Positions 11,560-23,295 of a DNA stretch of 64,000 nt are shown here, one piece after another; positions within the stretch are counted from its first letter, which is position 1; every line of letters starts with the position of its first letter. A program made the position numbers and the translations under genes. The notes under the pieces are model-generated. The model had not been told where the DNA came from and ran no database searches. It was given only the letters and a program-made list of their open reading frames with translations. Location of the stretch: the NCBI GenBank assembly GCA_016808115.1, contig JAEQBH010004108.1, positions 124,001 through 188,000 of the forward strand, written 5' to 3'. Source of the stretch: Tetrastigma voinierianum (taxonomy: Eukaryota > Streptophyta > Magnoliopsida > Vitales > Vitaceae).

Positions 11560-11900
11560 AGGGTAAAACACTGTGCTTATCTGCCTGAAACACAACACAA
11601 ACACCGTCCTGTGTGTATGCAATAACTCTCCTACGATCGCAATCAATGACGACTTAGTGTGTCGTCAAGCTTGATCCATCCGAGGATGACATCAAACTCG
11701 ACATGTCCATAGACATAGGTCATGATGAGTAGGATCTCGAGATCTTTAACTCGTCCAGAACATATCGGATCGACGCTCAGCCAGTTCCTAGGGAAGCATG
11801 CGGCTTGACTTTCCAAAGGTCTCAACCTCTAAGCCCAATTATTTCACACATGATGCAATAATGAATGAATGTAATGCACCATAATCAAACAGTATCCTTG
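11560..11900 (-). pseudogene. gypsy C protease, broken
   Basis: The minus strand gives the protease context between gag and RT. 'YSFIIASCVK' lies near 11850-11880, where the family has 'DSGASHSFIA', then 'EVETLEKPH' and 'ILLIMTYVYGHVEFDVILGWIKLD' (about 11660-11760), the C-terminal half with the family's 'DFDVILGMDWL' block. The catalytic Asp-Ser/Thr-Gly region is at the edge of a disrupted frame near 11890. Compare the better-kept version of the same family at 27925-28300. Confidence 0.75.
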
Positions 11901-11929
11901 CCCCAGGCGAGATGTGAGAAAAAATACCC

Positions 11930-12965
11930 TATAGTGGTGATCGCGGGCTTAGTGCGTGGTGTAACGGCGTAGACACGCCCCTATGTCCTTGAAGTCCCGG
12001 CCTATGAGCCCTGTCCCCGACCTCGACCCATACTCTTACCTCTCTAGCCTGTTTGTGAAATAGTAGGTTCTTGTGCAGCACCCTAGGACTGATACTGTCT
12101 TCCCTAGCCCATGGTGGGGTAGGGAGAAACAACTGATACGTGCATGTCCTCTTGATGGCCCCGGGATGTGGTGTCCCATAACTCTAGGATCCCACATACG
12201 AGAAATCTCATCTAAAGTGTCCGGGCTGGTGACCTTTGAGCTAACCTCTGCTCTGGGCGGCTAACGGCCACTGAAGTGCCTCTCATCTTGGAATGACTGA
12301 TCCTGGCCTTGGCCCTATGAGTTGCGGCCTTGTCTTTGAAACCCTCGTGGAGTATAAGTCCTCTGCTTATTTCCTGAGCTAGAAGGAAACTGGTTCTCCT
12401 TCCTTTTTCCACTAACACCTGCATCCTGGATGCTCTTTGCTTCATTAATCTCTCTCTCGATGGCCATAGTTGTCCTGATCATAGAGTCCATATCTTGTAG
12501 GAGAAGTCCCACAATCTTGCCCCGGATGGACAATTTCAGACCATCCTCAAACTTCCTCACTTTGGCCATATCTGTGGCCACATAATCATTCATGAAACGT
12601 GCTAATTCAGTGGACTTAGCCACGTATTCCAGTACTGTCATGGCTCCCTGTCTCAACTCTAGAAACTCTCGAGCCTTGGCATGTCTAGCAGATGCTGGAA
12701 AGAACTTGTTCATGAAGAGCGTACGAAAATCTCCTCATGTCATTGCCTCCAAGTTGTTGGAAGTCTTGACACAATCCCTTGTCTGGGTTCTCCCTCTGTG
12801 AAATACGTGTAGCATCAATTCCATAGCCTCAAAACCTGCTCAATATCATCGAGACAAAGGTTAGCCACCATCAGATCCCCCCCTCCCATAAATGTTGGGG
12901 GATGATGTGCTTTAAACCTCTGGAGGTTACTCATCCCTCCCTAACCCCCAACTGCACTAGCCTGT
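11930..12965 (-). pseudogene. gypsy C gag, broken
   Basis: The best-kept part is the minus-strand frame 12315-12713, with 'FFPASARHAKAREFLELRQG', 'MTVLEYVAKSTELARF' and 'KVRKFEDGLKLSIRGKI', which is the retrotransposon gag domain of this gypsy family. The N-terminal part (about 12720-12965) includes 'ATIAQASAVGG' and the 'RFKAHHPPTFMGGGDLMVA' segment. The C-terminal basic tail ('KRKENQF', 'TPRGFQRQGRN') lies near 12330-12390. Downstream frames to 11930 are broken by stops, and no clear CCHC knuckle remains. Gag would form the particle. A close relative is the gag at 49020-49930. Confidence 0.85.
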
Positions 12966-13413
12966 GCAATGGTGGCAACTATAGTGCCCATAGCCTCCAT
13001 AAAGGCATGTGGGTAAAAAATAGGTGGTGGTACACATGTCAATTAGCAAGATTATATTATTTTTTCCTTATTCCTTAATGATACATAATGTCAAACACTA
13101 GTAAATATCAATTCCTATACTATCATGCTCATTTATTTTCCAAACCCTTAAGGTTATGTTCTCTAACCCTAGTGTTCTTCGTTTTCTATATACAACCTAT
13201 CATGCATAATATGTAACACACATTATGTAACCTGATCATCACCTGACGAATCCATGAGAATGCCTGATGAATACTTTGATACTAAGCTATGACACTAATA
13301 TTAGACATAGAATAGGCATTCAGCTTAAGCTCTACGTACCTGCTTTGCATGTCACAAACCCATGCCACTTTGAAGCCCCTGGGTACTAGTATACCTAAGC
13401 TCTTATATTAAGT
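12966..13413 (-). other. gypsy C leader and primer-binding site
   Basis: No protein homology is seen between gag and the right LTR. Next to the LTR, plus-strand 13396-13413 reads on the minus strand as TTAATATAAGAGCTTAGG, a degenerate form of the initiator-Met primer site (TTGGTATCAGAGCTTAGG). The related element at 50297-50316 keeps it better. Confidence 0.6.
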
Positions 13414-15576
13414 TGTGACACCCCATAACCCGGGGGTCCCGTTGACAACATGTCAATGCATGGAATACCTGTGGGTATCGCATATCTCGATACCACCATA
13501 TCGATCTCATTCACCGGGATCCATTCATGCATATATATTTTAGAAAAATATACAAATTTATCAAAACAGTTCATAAGAGTTCGAGTTACAACTCTCTTAT
13601 ATACAAAATATTACATGTAAAATCTAGTTTTTATAAAAAGGTTTCTCAAAGCCACAGTTCGGCTTTCTTCACACTATAGGTCCTTGATGAGAGTCATTGC
13701 TTGTCTATAACTGAACCTAAAGAAGGGGTCCCACGGCGAGGTGAGGTAATGCCTAGTAAGGATAACTCCCTACAGGGCTACTCCCTCTATAAGTGCACAT
13801 GCAATGTCATGTTCACACAATAATACACACATCAACATTCCAATGAATAATATGCCCGATTCTGCAGGTAATCCTATATCCACATGGAAATGAGATGAGA
13901 TCATCATGCCCCGTGTCAGAGTCCTCCACCGTCTCCCTTCTGCTGTACTTATGCGAGTGTGAAAAGCGTCATCCTAGATGACATCCAGTGATCATTTTCG
14001 AATCCAATTTCATTTGTTTATAAACCAAAAGGTTTTTAGATGATACATCACAATGATCATTTTATATTTAAAATCCATGCGCTTTTTTGTGGGTAGAGGA
14101 TTTTTGGTGTATCACCACGAGCTCCGCAAACCCAGACACTTTTATGGCCTTTCACCGTTAGGGACTATGTCTTACCATAATTGGTGGGTTTTTCACCCGA
14201 AGGGGGATCTATCCCTTCTTGCTGATATCCGACACATATTTTTCGTTTCATTCAATTGTGCGAATCAGTTGGATATTGTCTCATTTACTGAGCCCACCCA
14301 ATCAAACACCAAACGCAGTGTTGATTTACCAACCATGCACTCACACCCATGAAATGCTTTGTTTCCCATGCATATGCAATGCAAAATGCCACTGCATGTT
14401 ATCTCATGTTACATGTATAATGAACAAGTACCATTGATAATTATATTGAAGAATATAATTTACATCCATTCATGTTAATATATATAACACCAATATATCA
14501 ACATATTTACAACACATTTAGCATGTTATAAAATTTTAGCAATAACACACAAAAATAGTCCAAACAAACTAGCTATTCTCGGCCATATATCCGGCCATAC
14601 TCGACCTTGGAAAAAATCTGGACTCAGTCCATAAATTTCAGCTTTTGTTTTATTTGTTTATTTATTTTTTTTAACAAATTTTAAGACTATCATTAACGGC
14701 TATAAATTCATCCATGAAGCAATCCTCAAACTTGGCCCTCAAACTATCCCGAAAAATAGTCCCAACGTCCGAAAACTCAGTCCCATAGTTTGGGGGCCGA
14801 ACCACCGCAACCATTTCGATGCACGCTAAATTAAGAGGAACGATTAGGAGAAAACCCTACCTCTTTGGGTTTTGGCACCTCTCATAGCTCGTTAGTGGGC
14901 CGTCTTTAGTTCTTGATAACGACTTAGACCATGAACATCGGGAATCCTTACTTTTCTTTTTTTTTTTCTTTTCTCCTCCATGCACGGATCTTCCTCCTCC
15001 CTTTTGTTTTTCCTCCTTTCTTTCCTTTCTTCCTTTTCTTTTCTTTTATCTCATTTCCTTTATTTTTCTCCTTTCCATTCATTTTTCTTCTTTATTTTCT
15101 TTTCTTTTCCTTTTTGTCCTTTTCTCCTTCTTTTCCTTTTCTTTTCGCTCCACTGAATTCTTTTTTTTTTTTTTTTTTGGTTTGTTCCAACAAGAGAAAA
15201 CTTCCTCTCACTTTCCTATTTGCCATGTGTCCTTCATATGCTTCATTTTCCATCTGACATGTGTCACATGGACACATGCACTAAGTGGAAAATGCCACAC
15301 CACATGGCTCTCATGCCATGTGCCCTCCTCTAAGCTTGCCATGTGGCACCACTCCATGTGTCATCCGACACCCGTGCCTCGAAATACGTGAAATTTTGAC
15401 TGTCTTGGAATCCAACGAAATTCGATTGGGTAGCTAGATTTCACGAGATGATTCCAATGGTGAAGTCCATTTCATCATCCGAGATCTAGAAAAATTCAGG
15501 TTTTCAACCTATACTACAGCGGCAAATTACCGTTTTGCCATTTTTTCAAAAAATTGCATTTTTCTCAGGTTTTAAA
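13414..15576 (-). repeat. 5' LTR of gypsy C
   Basis: Starts TGTGACACCCC and ends TTTTAAA (from TTTTACA), followed directly by the GTTAA duplication. It matches the left LTR throughout, including the polypyrimidine tract at about 14945-15180 and the CATGTG/CACATG cluster at 15220-15365. Small indels and numerous substitutions separate the two LTRs, so insertion is not recent. Confidence 0.92.
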
Positions 15577-15581
15577 GTTAA

Positions 15582-18500
15582 TAAATATTTTAGTGGGAGC
15601 AACTATCCTAAAGGTAGGGCTCTTTACTTAATAAATATTGAAACTAAGATTAGTGGTGCATACACTTAAATTGAAAAAAATAATAAACTATTTAAAATAG
15701 TCCCTATTTATTTTCTCAAGAGGCCAAAGTTTAAAGGGTAAGTCAGTCACCTAATCTAAGGATAAGTGACTTTTGGGATTGATTAGATTAAATATCTTAT
15801 TAACTTTGAGAAGCTAGACCTGCCCAAAGTAGGATAGCAAGTTCTCATTGTAGTTAATTTATCCTGAACTAATGTGTGTAATTTTGAGTGTTATATTATA
15901 TACTATCAGTGCAAATTGTATATATAACTATATATGTCTTATGCTAGTAATGATCACATACTGACCAACACCAATTTGATTCTCAAGATAAATATGTTTG
16001 TCTTCTTTCTGTTAGCATCAATCAGTCATAGCTATAGGGAATCTCAGTTGTAGTTTTGTATGATTGTTTATTTGTGCTATATTCTAGAAGAATTTAGTTT
16101 AAGTTTCTAAATTATGTAATGACAGTTATTCAGTTTCTTTTAATAAAAATTTTGTTTCTATTATGAAAGAAAATGAAGTTATTACATGTGGCGCTTTGAT
16201 GAATAATTTATATCATGTTGATTTTGTTGTGATTCAAGTTGATAATGAGGAAAAATTAGTGAAAATAAATTAGCCTAGTATCAATCAAACTCAGTTGTGG
16301 CACTTAAGGCTTGATCACATAAATTTGAAAAGAATACAAAGACTAGTGAGTTGTGGGTCATTAGCCACTTTGACCCTAGAGAAGCTACCACTATGTTATA
16401 ATTGTGTTCAAGGTAAAATGACCAAGAGATCCTTTACTGTCAAAGGAGCTAGAGCTGAGGGATGCTTGGATTTGATACACTCAGATGTGTGTGGGCCATT
16501 TAGTGTCTATGCAAGAGGTAGCTATGAGTATTTATCACTTTTACTGATGACTACTCAAGAAATGGATATGTGTACCTAATGAAGAAGAAATTTGAGGCCT
16601 TGGATAAATTCAAGGAATTTAAGGCTGAGTCCGAAAACAATTAGGGAGACACATTAAATCACTTCGTTCTGATCAAGGTGAGGAGTACATGTCTATTGAA
16701 TTTGTAACTTTCCTCAAGGAGCATGGGATTTTATCTCAGTTTAGTGCTTCAGGAACTCCACAACAAAATGGAGTGGATGAAAGAGAAATTGAACTCTATT
16801 AGACATGGTAAGGTCAATGATGATTTTTCACATTATTATCTTTGAGGATATGCGTAGATATTCAATTGATTTTAGTGAATATCCCAGGTTAATTTAAAGA
16901 AACCCATGGAAATGTGGATAGGTCGGGAACTTATTTTAAGTCATATCCGCATATAGGTTTGTCCCGCTTATGTATTAAAGCAATCATCTAACAAGTTTGA
17001 TGCAAAGTCAAAATTGTGTTAGTTTGTTGAATATCCAAAAGGTACAAGGGGTTACTATTTCTACAGTAGATCTGACATGAAGGTATCTATGAATACAAAT
17101 GCTAAGTTCATAGAAGAATAATACATCTTGAATCACATAATTAGGGATATGGATGAATGGACGAAAAAGACTGATTTCCCTAGCATCCAGGATAATGTTG
17201 CTCTTGTTTATCCACAACCACTAATACCTGATACTGATACACCTAATATGCCTTGTCTTAATTGGGAGAATTCGTGGAGCCACCTATTAAGCTCACGTGA
17301 TGGGGAATCATCTTTGTGATCCACTGGAGTCACATGATGATGATCCCACAAGCTACTACAAAGTAATCAATGATAAGGATTTCAATTTTTGGAAAGAGGC
17401 TATGAAATCAGAATTAGAATCCATGTATTCTAATAATGTGTGGTCCCTTGTGGATTTACCCCAAGGGGTTAAACCCATTGGTAGTAAATGGGTGTCTGAA
17501 GAAAAAGAAAATTAGATGGAAAAGATTGAGACATATAAAACCAGGCGATAGAAAAGGTTATAGTAAAAATCGAGTTTTGATTATGAGGAAACTTTTCATC
17601 CATGTATGATCAAGTCCATCAGAATACTTCTATCCATTGCATCATATTGTGATTATGAAATATTGCAAATGGATGTCAGGCGACGCACCATGGCTATCTT
17701 GAAGAGAGCATCTATATGATGCAACGAAATGGTTTCATAACCAAAGGTCAAGAACACATGGTATGCAAGTTGCAAAAGTCCATATATGGGCTTAAGAAAA
17801 CATCGAGATCATGGAACAAACATTTTGATCGGGTAATCAGATCTTTTGGTTTTGACCAAAATGAAGAGGAACCGTGTGTATATTGAAAAATGCAGGATGA
17901 TGTAGTGGTTTTCCTGATTTTATATGTGGACGACATTTTGTTGATTGGAAACGAATTTGAAATGTTGTCAAAGGTAAAGATCCAGTTAGCTAATCAATTC
18001 CAAATGAAGGATTTGGAAGAGGCGCAATATGTTCTAGGTATTAGATATGGAATCAATCTTTCTCAGGACCAGTGTCCTAAGGCAACTAAAGAGAAAGAAT
18101 ACATGAAGAAAGTACCATATGCTTCATCAGTTGGTAGTCTTATGTATGTGATGTTATGTACTAGACAAGATATATGTTATCCAGTTGGAATAGTGAGTAG
18201 GTATCAGTCTAATACAAGAAGGAAAATTGGACCGCTGTGAAGCATATACTCAAGTACCCAAGGAGAACAAGAGATTAAATGCTAGTTTATCATGGCGATG
18301 AGTTGGCCCTATAGGATATCCTGATTATGTCTTTCAATTAGATGCGAATTTAAGGAAATCCACCTCCAGATATGTTTTTACATTGGGTGGAGCAGCTGTT
18401 AATTAGAAAAGTATTAAGCAATCATGTATTACCGATTCAACTATGAAAGTTGAATATGTGGCAGCATCAGCTACTAAGGAAGCAGTATGGCTTAGGAAAT

Positions 18501-18780
18501 TCCTTATGGAATTTGGAGTCATAGCTAAGGCTGTTGACCCCATGATCTTGTATTGTGATAACATTGGGGTTGTTGCTCAAGCCAAAGAACAAATAAATCA
18601 TAGGAAAGGTAAGCACATCGAAAGGAAGTATCAACTTGTTCAAGAGATTGTGCAGAGATAAGACATTATAGTAGAAAAGATTGCATCTGAGGATAACCTA
18701 GCATATCCTTTTACTAAAGCACTTAAGACTAAAGTGTTTGACTCTCATGTATACAACATAGGTCTTAGATGTACTCTCTA
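15582..18780 (+). pseudogene. copia B pol (integrase, RT, RNase H), broken
   Basis: Coding resumes after gypsy C. From 15582 to about 16150 nothing is recognisable. A protease-integrase linker precedes 'QLWHLRLDHINLKRIQRL' near 16290, with the zinc-binding His and Cys residues ('CYNCVQGKMTKRSF') and 'LDLIHSDVCGPF' near 16470-16500. RT opens with 'FWKEAMKSELESMYSNNVW' near 17385-17445. The YVDD box is at 17923-17934, followed by 'MKDLEEAQYVLGI' and 'VPYASSVGSLMYVMLCTRQD'. RNase H holds 'YVAASATKEAVWLRKFL' and 'YCDNIGVVAQAKE' at 18443-18620. At least eight frameshifts or stops break it, for example after 16576, at 17513 and at 18238. No gag or protease active site was found on either side of gypsy C. 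Confidence 0.85.
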
Positions 18781-19781
18781 GGTTTTGAGTTTCATGGTTT
18801 ATAATGTAATTAGTTTGCATTAATAAAATTGGTGTTTCAGTTACTTCAGATTACTGTGTTCATTCAGGCCTAGTTTAATCACATTGTACATGTCTGGGTA
18901 CGTGTGGATGCATAGAGGACACAGATATGGGTTCCTTATGTTTGAGGTTGTTCACTACGGTTCATGGATGTTGGCAATCCATAAGTAATTATGGTATGAT
19001 ATCTACCCAATTATTGGGAGTAGTTTGTCAAAGCTACTAGAGTGGGCCTCTAGGATATCATACCAGTATGTACTTGGTACATATTGAACAGTACTTAGGA
19101 GTGCAAATCGTCATATACTATCTTTGGACAGTTTTGCCCCTAGCTACTATCTCACATGGGCTCTTAACCTTGAGGGTCATTAGAGAGTTGAGGGGAGTAG
19201 GTTGTCATCTTGAGGTGCCCCTTGTGACCATCTATTAGTGATAGTCACTTAGAGTGATCTTAGATGGCTTCGTTTTAGCTTATAGAATCTTGCTTTGACC
19301 AAACATGGGAACCATGATGACCTTAATTATAGGGCAATACACAACTTGAGGTAGCTTAAAAGGTGATGAATCACAGTTGTCCCTAGCTAGGCGGCCCCAC
19401 TTGAGTTTGGGGAGAACTTACAGTCATGATCAAGTCAAAGGGTAAGCTTGTAGCCTTAAAGTAAAATGGTAATTTCGATATTTTATAGTATATTGTCTGA
19501 AATTACTAGTATCGATTCATGGGGAGTTGGTGTGAGTGATTCATAGGTCTTGGGAATCTTCCACAATGATTTGGAATGAGAAGTTTACAATTTTGGAGTG
19601 CAATTTGTCTACTATAGTGGTCTGACTGGCCAATTGTGGAATTATGTCTCATTAATTCCAAGGGAGGCAAACTTGGAAAGTACCCTGAGTCCCCGGGCAA
19701 ACCCATTTTCAAGTGGCCAATGTTATGAGCAGTTTATGATCCATATGAACCTTCAAGATTGCTTTAAGACTAATGGGAGAA
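18781..19781 (+). other. copia B 3' noncoding region
   Basis: About 1 kb separates the end of RNase H from the 3' LTR. It has no reading frame with recognisable homology. It begins with a short AT-rich stretch containing 'taataaaattgg' and ends in a purine-rich segment (taatgggagaaag, 19771-19783) that is the likely polypurine tract. An untranslated 3' extension of this length is longer than in compact copia elements. Short related phrases such as 'ggatatcatacc' occur near 18989 and 19051. Confidence 0.5.
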
Positions 19782-20201
19782 AGTTAGAATGAAGCCCATA
19801 TAAGCAAACTAGAGTTTTAATTAAATTGGGTCATTGAAATTATATGGGTTAATTATAGGCCCAAGTATGTAAGTGGATTCAATGGCCCATTAAACCCTAT
19901 TATAAATATAACATTATATTTAGGTTTAGGGTGACAGACTAATTTCAAAGGGAGGAGAATTTCCACTGTGTCCAAGATCTGAAAAGAAAAAGGCGTTGGA
20001 TTGTTCTTGGAGCCCTTTTCTATGAGTCGAAGACACCTTAAATGTCAGTTGTGCCTAGAAGATTCACGGATCAGTTCCATTCCGGTTAGTATGTATTTTA
20101 CCAAGTCAATAAATATATATTTTGTATTTCATTGTTCATGGTTTTGCTTTCGTTGCATATGAAATCATAGATTTATGGAGGGATGTCCTAGGAGTCCAAT
20201 A
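19782..20201 (+). repeat. 3' LTR of copia B
   Basis: About 420 bp aligning with the 5' LTR at 4341-4734. It starts AGTTAGAAT and ends GTCCAATA, followed by the GTAGC target duplication and then resumed copia A protease codons. It differs from the 5' LTR by many substitutions and small indels. Confidence 0.83.
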
Positions 20202-20206
20202 GTAGC

Positions 20207-23200
20207 AGCATCATGAGGGGATGTAAGTCTTCTTTCTCCTATTTAGATGAAAGTTTTTATACAGTTGTAAGTTTTGGAGATAGATCAACTGTGAATGTGA
20301 GGGGAAAGTAAATATTCAAATCAGGACTAAAAATGATTTTATTGAAACTATTTCAAATGTTTTTTATATTCCTGATTTGAAAACAAATCTTTTGAGTGCT
20401 AGTAAGTTACAAGATAAGGGATATAGAATCACATTCTTTATAGGGGAATGTGCGGTGTATGATCCAAAGAGAGACTCCATAGTTGTGATAAAAATAACTC
20501 TAATCAAGTTGTTTCCTTTAAAGATAAAAAATGTACTAGCTTACTTGTTTGTTAAAGAAGGTGGCTCATCTTGGAGGTGGCATCATAGATATGGTCATTT
20601 GAATTTTAAGGGGCTAAAAACTCTTCATCAAAAGCAAATGGTTACTAGTAAGCAGCAAAGGGATACATTTCCTAAAGGAAAAGTAGAAAGAGCTAAAGTT
20701 GTACTTGAATTGATTCATTCAGGCTTGTGTGGACCAATCAATCCAACTTCAAATGGTAAAAGAAATATTTTATATCATTTATTGATGATTTTAGTAGGAA
20801 GACTTAGGTGTATTTCTTGCAAGAAAAATCAGATGCCTATCGAGCATTCAAAAATTTGAAGGCTCTATTTGAAAATGAGGCTGGTAAGAAGATCAAAATA
20901 TTTAGAACAGATTGTGGTAAAGAATTATGCTTTAAAGAATTTAATGAATATTGTGAGGTAAATGATATAAGGAGGCAACTAACTGCTTCATACACACCAC
21001 AACAAAATGGTATATGTGAAAGAAAAAATGAAACAATTCTAATAAGGTTATAAGCTTGCTAGCTATCGGAGGAGTTCCAAAGCTTTTTTGGCCCGAAGTA
21101 ATGCTATGGTTAATTCATGTCCTAAATATAAGTCTAACATGTGCAATGAAACACATGACACCTTAAGAGGCATGGAGTAGAAAGAAGCCTTTAGTCGACC
21201 ACTTTAGAGTATTTGGGTGCATAACATATGCACACATACCTAATGAAAGAAGACAAAAACTTGATGATAAGAGTGAAAAATGTGTGTTTCTTGGGGTAAG
21301 TGAATCTTCTAAGGCTTACAAATTATATAATCCTATGACAAAAAGATTGGTGATAAGCAGGGATGTAGTTTTTAATGAAGAATCCAAATGGAATTGGATT
21401 GATGGCAATTCAGTTCCAAATCCATTTGTTGATGATGATGATGTGTTAGATGGTGAGAAAGAAGAAGTTCCTGAAATCCAAGAGCTGCCATCCTCTCAAT
21501 TTGAAATCCAAGAGCAGCCTTTGTCACCACTTGTGGTGTAACAGTCAGAAGAAGAAAAAGCTTACAATTTGATGGGTGAAAATACAAGAAAAAGACTAGC
21601 ATGGATGATGGATTATGATGTAAGTTATTCAAGTACTAAAGGTGATCATGCTCACTTTGCATTATTTGTAGATAGTGATCCAATCACATATGAAGAGGGT
21701 GTCAAAGAGAAGAAATGGAGAGAAGCAATGGACAAAGAAATTGAGTCTATTGAGAAAAATCATACATGGGAGCTAAAAAATTTGCCTAAAGGATAGAAAA
21801 CCATTGGTGTAAGATGGGTTTTTAGGACAAAACTGAATGAAAAAGGTGAAATTGACAAGAATAAAGCTCGGCTTGTAGAAAAAAGTTATAAGCAAAAGCA
21901 TGGGATTGGTTACAAGGAAATATTTGCTCCAGTCACAAGACATGATACAATCAGGTTAGTGATTTCACTGGTAGCTGAAAACTCATGGTCATTTTTTCAA
22001 TTAGATGCAAATTCAGCATTTTTACATGTGGATTTGCAAGAAGAAGTGTTCATTGATCCACCTCCTGGTTATGAGAAGAAAGGAAAGGGAGATAAGGTTT
22101 ACAAACCGAATAAAAACACTCTATGAATTGAAACGAGCACCACGAGCTTAGTACAATGGCATAGATGCTTATTTTACGAAATTGGAATTCTCCAAATGTC
22201 CTTTTGAGCACACCCTTTATGTGGAAAATGAAGGAGGTAATTTACTTATTGTGTGTTTATATGTTGATGATTTGATGTTTACCGGTAACAATATGAAGAT
22301 GTTTGATGAGTTTAAGGGGTCTATGATGAAAGAGTTTGAAATGACTATCTAGGGTTGATGCATTATTTTTTGGGACTAGAAGTCATTCAAAGTACTGTTG
22401 TTAACCTCATTTATCAAAAGAAGTATGCACAAGAGATTCTTGCAAGGCTTAACATGATTGATTGGAAGTCATTTGGAACACCAACTGAACTTGGTTCAAA
22501 GTTGCTTAAAGATGATGGTGCAAAGGAGGTGGACAACACTTATGTCAAGCAAATCGTTGGTAGTCTTATGTACTTAACCTCCTCTAGGCCTGATATTATG
22601 TATGCAGTAAGTTTGATTAGTAGATACATGGAAAAGCCATCTGAGATACATCTAAATGCAGCTAGAAGAGTCCTTAGATATGTGAAAGGTATAATTAATT
22701 ATGGTGTGTTTAAAAAAAAAAAGAAAATGGTACTGATCTTATTGGCTATACAGATAGCGATTATGCAGGAGATATAGATGATCGCAAGAGCACTTCAGGT
22801 CATGCATTCATGCTCAATTGAAGTGCAATATCTTGGACCTCCAAGAAGAAACAAATAGTGACACTTTCCACCACTGAAGTTGAGTTTGTTGTAGCAGCTT
22901 TAAGCTCATGTCAAGCTTTGTGGCTTAGAAAAATGTTTGAAATACTTGGGGAAGAACAAAAGGGTCCAATAATCATTTGTTGTGTAACATGTCAACCATT
23001 AAATTGTCCAAGAATCCAGTCATGCATGGAAGGAGTAAACATATGTTCGTTTTCATTTCCTAAGAAATCTTTGTAAAGATAAGAAGATTGAGCTGCAATA
23101 TTGTAGGAGTGGAAAACAAATTGTAGCTATTTTGAATAAGCCATTAAAACAACCAATGTTTGAGAAGCTCAGAAAAATGCTTGGTGTTTGCTCAATTCAA

Positions 23201-23275
23201 AGTATTGATCAAGGAGAAGAGCCAAATGAAGAAGACCACATAATGAAAAAGAAATCTTAGACTGTTTTTAGTAGA
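20207..23275 (+). pseudogene. copia A pol (protease remainder, integrase, RT, RNase H), broken
   Basis: This resumes copia A right after the copia B target duplication. Protease: 'SFGDRSTV' and 'TISNVFYIPDLKTNLLSASK' at about 20265-20410. Pre-integrase/integrase: 'WRWHHRYGHLNFKGLK' near 20570, then 'LELIHSGLCGP' and 'TDCGKELCFKEF' (catalytic Asp region), and 'ASYTPQQNGICERKN' near 20985-21035 (Glu region). RT: 'WREAMDKEIESIEKNHTWEL', 'RWVFRTKLNEKGEIDKNKAR', 'FQLDANSAFLH', and YVDD at 22260-22271. RNase H: 'GSLMYLTSSRPDIMYAV' to 'KKKQIVTLSTTEVEFV'. Frameshifts occur near 20780-20860, 21050 and 22100; stops include 21796-21798 and one before 22355. Coding quality is better than in copia B or Z. 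Confidence 0.88.
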
Positions 23276-23295
23276 AATAGTTTAAGGGAGAGTGT

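Larger units (their letters stand above)
6437..15576 (-). mobile_element. Ty3/gypsy element C, complete structure, coding decayed
   Basis: A 9.14 kb element with two LTRs of about 2.17 kb (6437-8603 and 13414-15576) and a perfect 5-bp target duplication GTTAA (6432-6436 and 15577-15581). Genes read on the minus strand in the order gag, protease, RT, RNase H, integrase, typical of Ty3/gypsy. A polypurine tract next to the left LTR and a degenerate initiator-Met primer site next to the right LTR confirm the minus orientation. The integrase tail ends with a 'VEEATWERDDMM' segment typical of chromodomain-bearing plant gypsy (Tekay/Del-like); that lineage call is an inference. Confidence 0.92.
4341..20201 (+). 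mobile_element. Ty1/copia element B with both LTRs, host of gypsy C
   Basis: The two LTRs (4341-4734 and 19782-20201) share a long recognisable stretch ('agcccatataagcaaact', 'aggcccaagtatgtaa', 'aaccctattataaatata', 'tttaggtttagggtga'). The element is flanked by the 5-bp target duplication GTAGC (4336-4340 and 20202-20206). Removing it rejoins the copia A protease. Without gypsy C it would be about 6.7 kb. Internal parts are a primer-binding-like site, an AT-rich repeat array, the gypsy C insertion, a decayed pol without visible gag, and about 1 kb of noncoding sequence before the 3' LTR. LTR divergence is clear by eye, so the insertion is not recent. Confidence 0.88.
3061..23295 (+). mobile_element. 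Ty1/copia element A, split by nested elements
   Basis: This is a plus-strand copia element whose gag and protease start lie at about 3390-4340 and whose coding resumes at 20207 in the middle of the protease. The 15.9 kb in between is copia B (with gypsy C inside it). Joining the two sides across the GTAGC target duplication restores protease homology: 'DTGCS' on the left and, on the right, 'KSSFSYLDES' followed by 'SFGDRSTV'. A primer-binding-like site lies at 3297-3310, and a polypurine-like stretch (AAGGGAGAG) is followed by TGTTTAA near 23283-23295. The LTRs themselves are not resolved, so the outer limits are approximate. Confidence 0.75.
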
